From: JBBKXR01 sp037969585
GTDB taxonomy: Bacteria > Verrucomicrobiota > Verrucomicrobiia > Verrucomicrobiales > DEV007
DNA length: 64,000 nucleotides
Direction: 5' to 3'
Assembly: GCA_037969585.1 (NCBI GenBank)
Contig: JBBKXR010000163.1
Coordinates: 47,670 to 111,669 of the forward strand
Made by a program: the position numbers and the translations under genes. The notes beneath the pieces were generated by a model that was not told where the DNA came from, made no database searches, and saw nothing but the letters and a program-made list of their open reading frames with translations. Within the stretch, counting starts at the first letter, position 1; the number at the start of each line of letters is the position of its first letter. Positions 1 through 7,567 of the stretch are shown here, piece after piece.

Positions 1-1169
1 CAGAGGCTCTGAAACAGGGAGGTTATCGAACGGGCTACTTCGGTAAATGGCATCTCGGCTCGAAGCCGGAGCATCTACCCCAGGCGCAGGGTTACGATCG
101 GGTGACGCTGATCGGCGGCAGTCATTTCTTTCCCGGCTTTCGCACCCAGCCGAAGCAAGAACTCGAGCGGGGCACCTACCAAACCGAGTTTATCGCCGAC
201 GAGGTTGATGATTATCTCGAGGCTGAAGCCAAGCAGGAAGCGCCGTTCTTTGCCATGGTATCGCCGTTCGCGGTGCATATTCCGCTGCAGGCGCAGGCTG
301 CGAAGATCGCCAAGTACGAAAACAAGCCGCGCCCGGATGGAATGATCATGCACCCGGTGTATGCGGCGATGGTCGAGCACGTCGACGATCTGGTTGGCCG
401 AATTGTCGGCAAAATCGATGAGCTGGGAGTTGCTGAAAACACCATGGTCATTTTTACCTCCGACAATGGCGGGCTCTACACTCGCTACGACGGACAGGGC
501 CACATCGTTACCAGCAACGCACCGCTGCGCGACGAGAAGGGAGCTCCCTATGAAGGAGGTGTTCGCATCCCAACCATCGTGCGTTTTCCGGGTGTGGCGA
601 AGGGCGGCGATGTCTGCTCGGAACCCACTATGAGCATGGATTTCTATCCGACTCTGCTCGAAGCGGCAGGCATCGAAGTGCCTGCGGCAGATGGGCAGGC
701 GCAAATGCTCGACGGTATGAGTCTCTTGCCATTGCTCAAGGATCCGTCAGCTACGTTGAAGCGCGAGGCGATCTATTGGCACTACCCACACTATCACCAT
801 TCGCGGCCGAGCAGTTCGGTGCGCGCGGGAAAATACAAGCTGATTCATTTCTACGACGATGATTTGGTCGAACTCTATGACCTGGAGACTGACATAGGTG
901 AAGCTCACGACCTTGCCGCCAAACGCCCGGACGAAGCGGGGCGGATCAAAGGCCTGCTCGATGCGTGGCGCGAGGACACCGGATCGCTGGCGCCTCAGTG
1001 GAATGATCGTTATCGGGCCGACCGCGCTGCCGAGTGGTGGAGCAAAATGGAGCTTGTTCCCATCGATTTACCGGCGACGCGTGAGTCGATTCTGAGCCTG
1101 CCTTTCGACGGCCCGCCGGTGGCAGCCAAGCCCAAAGCGGCAGCGAAACCGTCGACTCCTCAGAAATAG
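1..1169 (+). CDS. Sulfatase of the formylglycine (arylsulfatase) family, N-terminus missing
   Basis: The reading frame is open from the left edge (codons in phase from base 3) to the stop at 1169, so the gene begins outside the window and about 388 residues remain. The family signature GKWHLG lies just inside the edge, and TSDNGG (near base 460) supplies the Asp-Asn pair that binds the active-site calcium. The C-terminal subdomain with GKYKLIHF and ELYDL follows. The CxPSR site that is converted to formylglycine would lie upstream and cannot be checked. Such enzymes remove sulfate esters from polysaccharides or glycosaminoglycans in the periplasm or outside the cell. The tail is rich in Ala, Lys and Pro, an unusual ending. 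The family is certain; the substrate is not. Confidence 0.93.
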   Translation, partial: EALKQGGYRTGYFGKWHLGSKPEHLPQAQGYDRVTLIGGSHFFPGFRTQPKQELERGTYQTEFIADEVDDYLEAEAKQEAPFFAMVSPFAVHIPLQAQAAKIAKYENKPRPDGMIMHPVYAAMVEHVDDLVGRIVGKIDELGVAENTMVIFTSDNGGLYTRYDGQGHIVTSNAPLRDEKGAPYEGGVRIPTIVRFPGVAKGGDVCSEPTMSMDFYPTLLEAAGIEVPAADGQAQMLDGMSLLPLLKDPSATLKREAIYWHYPHYHHSRPSSSVRAGKYKLIHFYDDDLVELYDLETDIGEAHDLAAKRPDEAGRIKGLLDAWREDTGSLAPQWNDRYRADRAAEWWSKMELVPIDLPATRESILSLPFDGPPVAAKPKAAAKPSTPQK

Positions 1170-1265
1170 CGGACGTTCCCGCGAGGCGGCTGCGGCGAAA
1201 TTCCTTTTGCGTGACCGCCGATTCTCGGTCAGAATGGCGCAGATTTCGGTAAATCGCTTTTCACT

Positions 1266-1592
1266 ATGTACATTCCCGATCCAAATCGTCTCGTCTACTG
1301 GGCGAACATCGAGTTCAGCTACGATGAGGGATCAAAGTACCACGGTGAGTTTGAGGGCGGTTTTGTCTATGCATTCGTGCAGGCACTCGATGTCCGTGAT
1401 GCGCTCGAGCAGTTTCAGCTGGAGTTTGCCGGCCGCAAGTTAGGCATGCGCATGGTCGAGTTCATCACCCTCTACGCCGAAGTGCCGTGGCAAACCGATG
1501 AGGACCAGGAGCATTTCGACCGCATCGCCGCGTCGGCTGCCTCATCCGAAGAAGTTGTGTTCGACAGCTTCGACGTTTACGAGCGGCGGTAG
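1266..1592 (+). CDS. Small conserved-looking protein of unknown function
   Basis: This 108-residue soluble protein has no signal peptide or membrane segment. It begins MYIPDPNRLVYWANIEFSY and has a mixed alpha/beta composition with many acidic and aromatic residues, which is typical of a real protein rather than a chance frame. No catalytic motif is recognised. It lies about 100 bases after the sulfatase on the same strand and converges with the lipoprotein gene at 1614-2411. No clear ribosome-binding site is seen before the ATG. The function is unknown. Confidence 0.6.
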   Translation: MYIPDPNRLVYWANIEFSYDEGSKYHGEFEGGFVYAFVQALDVRDALEQFQLEFAGRKLGMRMVEFITLYAEVPWQTDEDQEHFDRIAASAASSEEVVFDSFDVYERR

Positions 1593-1613
1593 GGGATTTG
1601 ATTGTCCGAAATA

Positions 1614-2411
1614 TCAATTGCCGTCGATGACGAGGGCATTTAGCAAATGCTCGTAGCTGGTGATGGTCGGCTCGAAAGAGTCGTTCGCCTGCGCGGTCAG
1701 CCAAGCTTCCACTTCGGCACACTCATCGCCTAGCGAGAAGAGCATTTTGCCTTGCGGAATGTCCGCGTAGATCGAATCAGGAAGGTCTGGATGGTGGATC
1801 TCGAAGCGACCGTTGATCGCGTATTTGCCATCGTTGCTGAATCCCTGGGTGACCAGCACCAGCATATCGTTGTTGACGGGGGAGTCAGTAGGTCCCTGAA
1901 CATAGGTGGTCAGGAACATCACCGCGTTGCCCCATGGAAATTCGACGTGGCGAAATTTGCCGTGAAAGCTACGACCGCCGTTTATCCAGGGGATTTCTCC
2001 AATCTGTCCTGACGTGAATTGACTGAAAGTCTCTGCATCTGTGTTTTTTCCCAACGCCAGAAATGTTGTCCATTCTTCAATCGATTCGCCAAAACCATCG
2101 TAGTAGTTCTCAGGGTGTTCGATGCTTACAACATGCAGGGTGCCAGCAGCTGGAGTGAAATAGCGCGGATCTTTGTTGCGGAGGGGATGGATTCTTTTTA
2201 CGTGGGTGGAGACACCCGACGACACATCAGGGGGAGACTGTGAAGATGGATAGTTGCCCATCAGCGTTTGGGGCTGGTGGACCACAAATTCTCCGATCTC
2301 AAGGCCCGACTCGTTCGGCAGTATTTCGACTCGCGGAATATTTTCGGTGGTCGAGCAGGAGCAGACGACTGCCCAAAGTAGTGTAAGCGGGAGGTTGTCG
2401 AAAACCTTCAT
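1614..2411 (-). CDS. Putative lipoprotein, function unknown
   Basis: The product has 265 residues. Its N-terminus is hydrophobic and ends in a lipobox-like VCSC (Cys19), followed by the polar STTEN, so export and lipidation are likely. The rest is a globular domain with no motif that I recognise; several Trp/Gly-rich strands suggest a beta-rich fold. It lies 13 bases downstream of the acetyl-esterase-like gene on the same strand, so the two are probably co-transcribed and may act in the same envelope process. Confidence 0.65.
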   Translation of the reverse strand: MKVFDNLPLTLLWAVVCSCSTTENIPRVEILPNESGLEIGEFVVHQPQTLMGNYPSSQSPPDVSSGVSTHVKRIHPLRNKDPRYFTPAAGTLHVVSIEHPENYYDGFGESIEEWTTFLALGKNTDAETFSQFTSGQIGEIPWINGGRSFHGKFRHVEFPWGNAVMFLTTYVQGPTDSPVNNDMLVLVTQGFSNDGKYAINGRFEIHHPDLPDSIYADIPQGKMLFSLGDECAEVEAWLTAQANDSFEPTITSYEHLLNALVIDGN

Positions 2412-2424
2412 AGAGTAGCGATTT

Positions 2425-3342
2425 TTACTCAGCCGCCTTATCCAAACCCGTTGCGTGTAGCCAGTCGGCGCAAAGTTTTGGCCAGGAACCGACAGGCAGC
2501 TCTTTGTTCTTCATTATGCCGAAGCCGTGGCCACCTTCGGCGAAGGCGTGCATTTCCACCGGAACTTTGAGGCGCTGAAGTTCGAGGTAGAGACGGGCGC
2601 TGCTTGAGGCCCAATGGTCGTTGCTGGCGACGGCGAGGAAAGTCGGCTGGCTGTTTTTATCAAAAGCCAACTCCGGTGAGAGTTTGTCGGGATCATTTTC
2701 ATCGACGAGGTAGGCCGGATAAATCAGAACGCCGAAATCGGGGCGGCAGCTGACGTTGTCGATCGCCGGATCGAGCGGATAAGTGCGCTCCGGATCGCTC
2801 ATCGCCATCGCCGCCAGATGACCGCCGGCCGAAAAGCCGAGGACGCCGATTCGCTGCGGGTCGATTTGCCATTTTTCGGCGTTGGTGCGCATCAGGCTGA
2901 TCGCTCGCTGTGCGTCCTGCAGGGGAGCATGGTGTTTTTCAAGGCCTTCGCGGCGAGGCACTCGATACTTTAAAAGCACGGCGGTGAACCCCACTTCATT
3001 CAGCCAATTGCACACCGCCGAGCCTTCGTGCTCACTGGCGAGAATGCCGTAGCCGCCGCCGGGGCAGATAAGAATGGCCGCACCGTTGGACCTTTCCTTT
3101 GCTGCTGGGAACACCTGCAGAGTCGGGGCACTGACATTTGAGGTGCGTTCGATACCGTCCTCTTTGTTTTTGCCGCCGATCTCAATCTTTTCCTCTGCGA
3201 TGTCGCCCTTCTCGCCCGGAGCCTTGTCACTCCACAACAATATGGGTTCGTCCGGTGCGGCAACCATCGGAGCAGGAGCAATGGCAAGGATTGAGGCAGC
3301 AAGCAGTGCGGTTGAAGAGAATAAAATTCGGGATATAGCCAT
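2425..3342 (-). CDS. Exported alpha/beta hydrolase, acetyl-esterase-like
   Basis: This 305-residue protein has an N-terminal signal peptide rich in Ala and Leu. The alpha/beta-hydrolase core shows CPGGGYG (about residues 93-99) as the oxyanion-hole loop, the nucleophile elbow GFSAGG with Ser171, Asp242 in ASNDHW and His272 in GGHGFG. This set matches the esterase group often annotated as xylan or acetyl esterase (BD-FAE/Axe-like), which removes acetyl groups from polysaccharides. The nearby sulfatase fits a role in trimming decorated glycans. It is transcribed away from the fatty-acid operon, with a long shared intergenic region. The hydrolase fold is certain; the acetyl-ester substrate is inferred. 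Confidence 0.88.
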   Translation of the reverse strand: MAISRILFSSTALLAASILAIAPAPMVAAPDEPILLWSDKAPGEKGDIAEEKIEIGGKNKEDGIERTSNVSAPTLQVFPAAKERSNGAAILICPGGGYGILASEHEGSAVCNWLNEVGFTAVLLKYRVPRREGLEKHHAPLQDAQRAISLMRTNAEKWQIDPQRIGVLGFSAGGHLAAMAMSDPERTYPLDPAIDNVSCRPDFGVLIYPAYLVDENDPDKLSPELAFDKNSQPTFLAVASNDHWASSSARLYLELQRLKVPVEMHAFAEGGHGFGIMKNKELPVGSWPKLCADWLHATGLDKAAE

Positions 3343-3726
3343 GCGCCTAAAGAATCAGGTTTTTCTTTCCGGAGCTACGCAATTTTGTAAGAGATTGGGG
3401 GACTTAGGAGTCTAAGCAGATGACGAAGCGAACCCGAAAAGAATGAGCTCGAGGCTCGCTTCAGAGACGAAAATGGCAGGAAATCACCGTTTTTGACCGA
3501 TTTATGGAAAAAATCGCAAAATTTGTGAACATTTCGTGCTGTAAGATTGTCTTACAATATGACGGTATGCTTTAGTATAGGGGAGCACCGCTAAGATTTC
3601 CTCAAAGCCCAACCCAGAACGACGATGCGAGAATTTTTCCAAATCAATGAGCGATCGAGCCGCCGCCGGTGGTTTCCGTGGCGTTTGTTGCCGTGGGGTA
3701 AAGGTGGTCGTGGAATAGGAAAATTG
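3343..3726. other. Divergent intergenic region with no gene
   Basis: No convincing coding frame is present. The stretch separates the leftward esterase gene from the rightward patatin gene. It is AT-rich around 3480-3580 compared with its surroundings and contains the palindrome described at 3540-3556. An ATG at 3625 in frame with the patatin gene would extend into this region, but it has no ribosome-binding site. Confidence 0.6.
3540..3556. promoter_or_regulatory. Perfect 17-bp palindrome, candidate repressor operator
   Basis: TGTAAGA, a TTG spacer and TCTTACA form a perfect inverted repeat with 7-base arms. The right arm overlaps TACAAT (3553-3558), a close match to a bacterial -10 hexamer reading toward the patatin gene; no convincing -35 element is seen. 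Size and symmetry resemble TetR-family operators, and fatty-acid-degradation operons in many bacteria are controlled by acyl-CoA-responsive TetR repressors. The regulator is not encoded in this window, so the role is inferred. Confidence 0.5.
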
Positions 3727-4737
3727 ATGGCCGGCGAAATCGATACTCCGGATGGCCCGCTTTGTTGCGAAGGTTCGCCTCCGCGCCCCAGCGTCGGTCT
3801 GGCGCTTTCCTCCGGTGGAGCCAAAGGCCTTGCCCACATTGGTGTCATTCAGGTGCTCGAAGAAAACGGAATCGAAATTGATGCCGTTGCCGGAGCCAGC
3901 ATGGGCGCCTACGTCGGGGCGATGTGGGCTGCCGGCCAGGATGGTAAAAAATTGGAATCGCTGGCAGCGGAGATGAAGACTTCCAAAGATTTGCTCGGTC
4001 TGGTCGATCCGGTGCTTCCGCCCCGGCGCGGGTTTATTCGCGGATCGAAAATTGAGGAGCGGTTGCGCGGCACCATCGGCGACATCACCTTCGAGGAACT
4101 GGTGCGTCCACTATCGGTCGTTGCAACCGAACTCGACGGCTACCGTCGGGTAATTTTTGAAACTGGCGACGTGGCGTCGGCGGTTCGCGCCAGTCTATCG
4201 ATTCCCGGTATTCTCACACCAACGTTTCGCGACGGAGTCGAGTACATGGATGGTGGCGTCTGCGATCCCTTGCCGGTGGGCGTGCTGCGTAAGAAAGGTC
4301 TCGATGTGGTGATCGCGGTGAGTGTGATTCCTTCGCTGAAAGATCTCCCCGAAGAGGGACGGGAGCCTCTCGATCGGCTTGACCAACGGTTTCCGTCCTG
4401 GTGGCGGCGTGGCTTGTCGTGGTTCAATCACAAGGCCAATTACTTTGCTAAGGGCAACCTGTTCGACATCCTTCGCGGTGCGGCGTTCGGATCGCAATTG
4501 CGTCTCGCGGAAGCCAGCGCGGCGAAGGCTGACGTGTTGATTCGTCCGGTGACAACGCACTGCCGCTGGCACGATTACACCGCCTGGCGCGAGTACATTG
4601 ACGTCGGCCGCCGTGCTGCTGAGGAGGCGTTGCCGCAGATTCGCGCACTGATCACGGCTGCCGGGTCGAAAAATAAATCTGAGCACCACTCGCCAGCACC
4701 AGGCGAGCGGTTAGCCGAAATCGAAAAAGTGCATTAG
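3727..4737 (+). CDS. Patatin-like phospholipase, RssA type
   Basis: This 336-residue protein of the patatin/RssA family hydrolyses acyl esters with a Ser-Asp dyad. SSGGAKG (about residues 28-34) forms the oxyanion loop, GASMG holds the nucleophile Ser58, and DGG holds Asp175. There is no signal peptide, so it probably acts in the cytoplasm or at the inner membrane. The start at 3727 follows AGGA with good spacing; an in-frame ATG at 3625 would add 34 Arg/Trp-rich residues without a ribosome-binding site. It leads an operon whose other genes activate and beta-oxidise fatty acids, so it probably releases acyl chains from lipids for that pathway. The substrate is not shown by the sequence. Confidence 0.88.
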   Translation: MAGEIDTPDGPLCCEGSPPRPSVGLALSSGGAKGLAHIGVIQVLEENGIEIDAVAGASMGAYVGAMWAAGQDGKKLESLAAEMKTSKDLLGLVDPVLPPRRGFIRGSKIEERLRGTIGDITFEELVRPLSVVATELDGYRRVIFETGDVASAVRASLSIPGILTPTFRDGVEYMDGGVCDPLPVGVLRKKGLDVVIAVSVIPSLKDLPEEGREPLDRLDQRFPSWWRRGLSWFNHKANYFAKGNLFDILRGAAFGSQLRLAEASAAKADVLIRPVTTHCRWHDYTAWREYIDVGRRAAEEALPQIRALITAAGSKNKSEHHSPAPGERLAEIEKVH

Positions 4738-4757
4738 TCGCCTTACCGGAGTCCGTC

Positions 4758-6287
4758 ATGAAACCAAAAATCTTCACCGCACCGCTAACCCGCGAATGGG
4801 ATTCGTTGGACGAGAGATCGTTGCGTCGACTTCAGTTACGCAAATTGCGCCGCTTTCTCGGACGTGAGGTGTTGCCGTTTTCCAAACACTATCGCGAGTT
4901 GTTTGCTGAGCACGGTATCAAAGCTGATGATCTGCGCGAATGGAGCGACCTGGCGCGGCTGCCGTTCACCTCAAAACGCGACCTGCTAGGTCCCAAAGGC
5001 GAGCCGATGCCGACTCGCGATTTCGTCATCGCACCGGATGAGGACGTTCTCAAGCGCCGACTGTCGACCATTGCCAGAGCGTTGGTGTGTGGCCCGACCC
5101 GGGCGAAGCAGAAGCTCGCGGATGAGTATCGTCCCTTGCTGATGACCAGCACAACGGGTCGGTCGAGCGACCCCGTGCCATTTTTCTATACCAACCACGA
5201 TCTTGAAAACCTGAAGACCACCGGGCGACGGTTGATGGAGATCTGCGATTCAAAAGCAGAATATCGACATCTCAATCTATTCCCGTACGCGCCGCATCTA
5301 GCCTTCTGGCAAATGCACTACGCCGGTCTGGGATTTACCACTTTTTGTCTGAGTAGCGGTGGCGGGAAAGTCATGGGAACCGAAGGCAATGTGCGTATGT
5401 TAGACAAGATTAAGCCCGATGCGTTGATCGGCATGCCGACGTTTATCTACCATGTCCTGGCCGAGGCAGTGAATGCCGGCCTGCGTGTCGATACGCTGAA
5501 GAAAGTCGTGCTCGGTGGCGAGAAGGTGCCTGACGGCATGCGTCGCAAGTTGCGTGCATTGTGCGCCGAACTTGGTTCGACAAGCGTCGACGTCATGGCA
5601 ACCTACGGCTTTACCGAAGCGAAGATGGCGTGGCCGGAATGCCCAGCGCTCGATGGCGGGGAGCCGAGTGGTTATCATTTGTATCCCGACCTGGGCATCA
5701 TTGAAGTGATCGATCCCGACAGCGGACAGCCGGTCGCCGACGGACAGCCGGGTGAGATCGTTTTCACCCCGCTCGACAGCCGAGGTTCGATGGTCATTCG
5801 CTATCGTACCGGCGATCACATCAGCGGTGGACTGGTCTTTGATCGATGCCCGTACTGCGGTCGGCAATCACCGCGCCTGATCGGCCGCATCTCGCGGGTG
5901 TCCGATATTCGACGCCTGCACATCGACAAAATCAAAGGTACCTTGGTCAATTTCAACGACCTCGAACACATCCTCGACGATATGGACGAGATTGGTGCCT
6001 GGCAGATCGAGATCCGGAAACGCAACGACGATCCATTGGAGTGCGACGAATTGGTGGTGCACATCGACCCGGCACCGACGGCGGATCACGAATCGCTGCG
6101 CCGCCGCGTTGAAAAACGATTCATCAAGGCGACCGAGATTCGGCCAAACCGAATCGAATTTCACGACGCGGAAACGCTCCGTGATCTGCAGGGAGTCGGC
6201 GTGGCTATGAAGGAAGAAAAGGTCGTCGACCACCGCAAACAAGTCAGTGACAGCACTGGTATTTCTGAGCCAGCCATTTCAAATTAG
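4758..6287 (+). CDS. AMP-forming acyl-CoA ligase, PaaK (phenylacetate-CoA ligase) type
   Basis: This 509-residue adenylate-forming enzyme is of the compact PaaK type. The AMP-binding loop TSTTGRSSDP begins near residue 131, TYGFTEAK follows in the middle, and RYRTGDH precedes CPYC (364-367), the lid-region zinc motif seen in many PaaK relatives. It lies 20 bases after the patatin gene and overlaps the ribosome-binding site of the thiolase gene. PaaK itself activates phenylacetate, but no phenylacetate pathway gene is near. The surrounding patatin and beta-oxidation genes suggest that it makes acyl-CoA from free fatty acids or another carboxylate. The enzyme class is firm; the substrate is inferred. 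Confidence 0.85.
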   Translation: MKPKIFTAPLTREWDSLDERSLRRLQLRKLRRFLGREVLPFSKHYRELFAEHGIKADDLREWSDLARLPFTSKRDLLGPKGEPMPTRDFVIAPDEDVLKRRLSTIARALVCGPTRAKQKLADEYRPLLMTSTTGRSSDPVPFFYTNHDLENLKTTGRRLMEICDSKAEYRHLNLFPYAPHLAFWQMHYAGLGFTTFCLSSGGGKVMGTEGNVRMLDKIKPDALIGMPTFIYHVLAEAVNAGLRVDTLKKVVLGGEKVPDGMRRKLRALCAELGSTSVDVMATYGFTEAKMAWPECPALDGGEPSGYHLYPDLGIIEVIDPDSGQPVADGQPGEIVFTPLDSRGSMVIRYRTGDHISGGLVFDRCPYCGRQSPRLIGRISRVSDIRRLHIDKIKGTLVNFNDLEHILDDMDEIGAWQIEIRKRNDDPLECDELVVHIDPAPTADHESLRRRVEKRFIKATEIRPNRIEFHDAETLRDLQGVGVAMKEEKVVDHRKQVSDSTGISEPAISN

Positions 6288-6291
6288 GACA

Positions 6292-7566
6292 ATGAGTCTA
6301 GATCCCAAAAAGCAACTGGTCGTTATTGACGGCGTGCGCACTCCCTTCTCAAAAATGGGCACTGCGCTGGCGGGCTGCGATGCCGTTGAACTCGGGCGCA
6401 CGGCCGTGTCGGCTTTGCTGACGCAAACCGGTATCGATCCGGAAATCATCGACGAGACGATCATCGGGTGTGTATCGCAGCCAGCCGATGCCGCGAACAT
6501 CGCTCGTGTCGTTGCCCTGCGTGCAGGAATCCCGGAGCGGGTACCGGCGGTAACGGTGCATCGCAACTGCGGGTCCGGTCTCGAAGCGATCACCACAGCT
6601 TCCGACAAGATGGCCGCAGGCAGGGGAGAGGTTTTTGTCGTCGGTGGAACCGAAAGTATGTCGCGGGTGCCGTTGCTTTACTCAGCGGCGGCGGCCACAA
6701 AATTTGCCGCCTTATCCCGGGCAAAAACGTTCGGTGCCAAGGCTTCTGCGGCGATGCAGTTTCGGCCCTCTGACTTTGCCCCGATCATCGCCCTGCGTCT
6801 CGGCCTGACCGATCCGGTCGTCTCGATGAACATGGGGCAGACGGCCGAACTGATCGCCCGCGACTTCAACATTTCTCGCGAAGAGCAGGATCAGTTTGCG
6901 TTGGATTCGAACGCCAAGGCGCTCGCGGCGGCGGAACGTCTACGCGAAGAAATGTGCCCGGTCTATTTGCCTGACAGTCGCGGCAAAGATGATTTCGTGA
7001 TCGGTGATAATGGTCCGCGTGAAGGGCAAACCATCGAAGCCCTGGCCAAGCTGCGTCCGGTTTTTGAAAAAGATACCGGCACGGTCACCGCCGGCAACTC
7101 TTCGCAAATTACCGATGGCGCCGTTGCGTTGTTAGTGATGACTGCCGAACGCGCGGAAGCACTCGGTCTCGAACCACTCGGACGACTGGCGGGTTACGCC
7201 TTTTCCGGTTGTGATCCGAAGCGGATGGGACTGGGGCCGGCGTACGCGATTCGTGATCTCACCGAACGCGGTGGCCGTTCGCCGGGTGATGCAGATGTCG
7301 TAGAAATTAACGAAGCCTTCGCCGCTCAGGTGATCGGTGTTCTCAAGTGTCTCGAAGGCGAGGCGTTCAAAGGCTGCGAACTGGATCGAGACAAACTGAA
7401 CCCCAATGGCGGTGCCATCGCTCTCGGACATCCAGTGGGTGCCACTGGAGCCCGTCTTGTGCTGACCGCGCTGCATGAATTGAAGCGACGCAATACCCGT
7501 CACGCCCTGGTGTCTATGTGCATCGGTGGTGGCCAAGGCGGTGCTGCGTGGCTGGAAAGGCCCTGA
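6292..7566 (+). CDS. fadI: Acetyl-CoA acyltransferase (3-ketoacyl-CoA thiolase)
   Basis: The product has 424 residues, close to E. coli FadI. It shows the nucleophile Cys93 in HRNCGSGLEAI, the His motif GHPVGATGARL and the second catalytic Cys in CIGGGQGG. It performs the last beta-oxidation step, cleaving 3-ketoacyl-CoA with CoA to acetyl-CoA. The ATG at 6292 is preferred because AGGA, overlapping the previous stop codon, sits just ahead of it; an in-frame start at 6247 lies inside the ligase gene. The order thiolase then hydratase/dehydrogenase matches fadIJ rather than fadBA, and the symbol rests on this and on size. A biosynthetic thiolase is less likely given the neighbours. Confidence 0.9.
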   Translation: MSLDPKKQLVVIDGVRTPFSKMGTALAGCDAVELGRTAVSALLTQTGIDPEIIDETIIGCVSQPADAANIARVVALRAGIPERVPAVTVHRNCGSGLEAITTASDKMAAGRGEVFVVGGTESMSRVPLLYSAAAATKFAALSRAKTFGAKASAAMQFRPSDFAPIIALRLGLTDPVVSMNMGQTAELIARDFNISREEQDQFALDSNAKALAAAERLREEMCPVYLPDSRGKDDFVIGDNGPREGQTIEALAKLRPVFEKDTGTVTAGNSSQITDGAVALLVMTAERAEALGLEPLGRLAGYAFSGCDPKRMGLGPAYAIRDLTERGGRSPGDADVVEINEAFAAQVIGVLKCLEGEAFKGCELDRDKLNPNGGAIALGHPVGATGARLVLTALHELKRRNTRHALVSMCIGGGQGGAAWLERP

Positions 7567-7567
7567 G

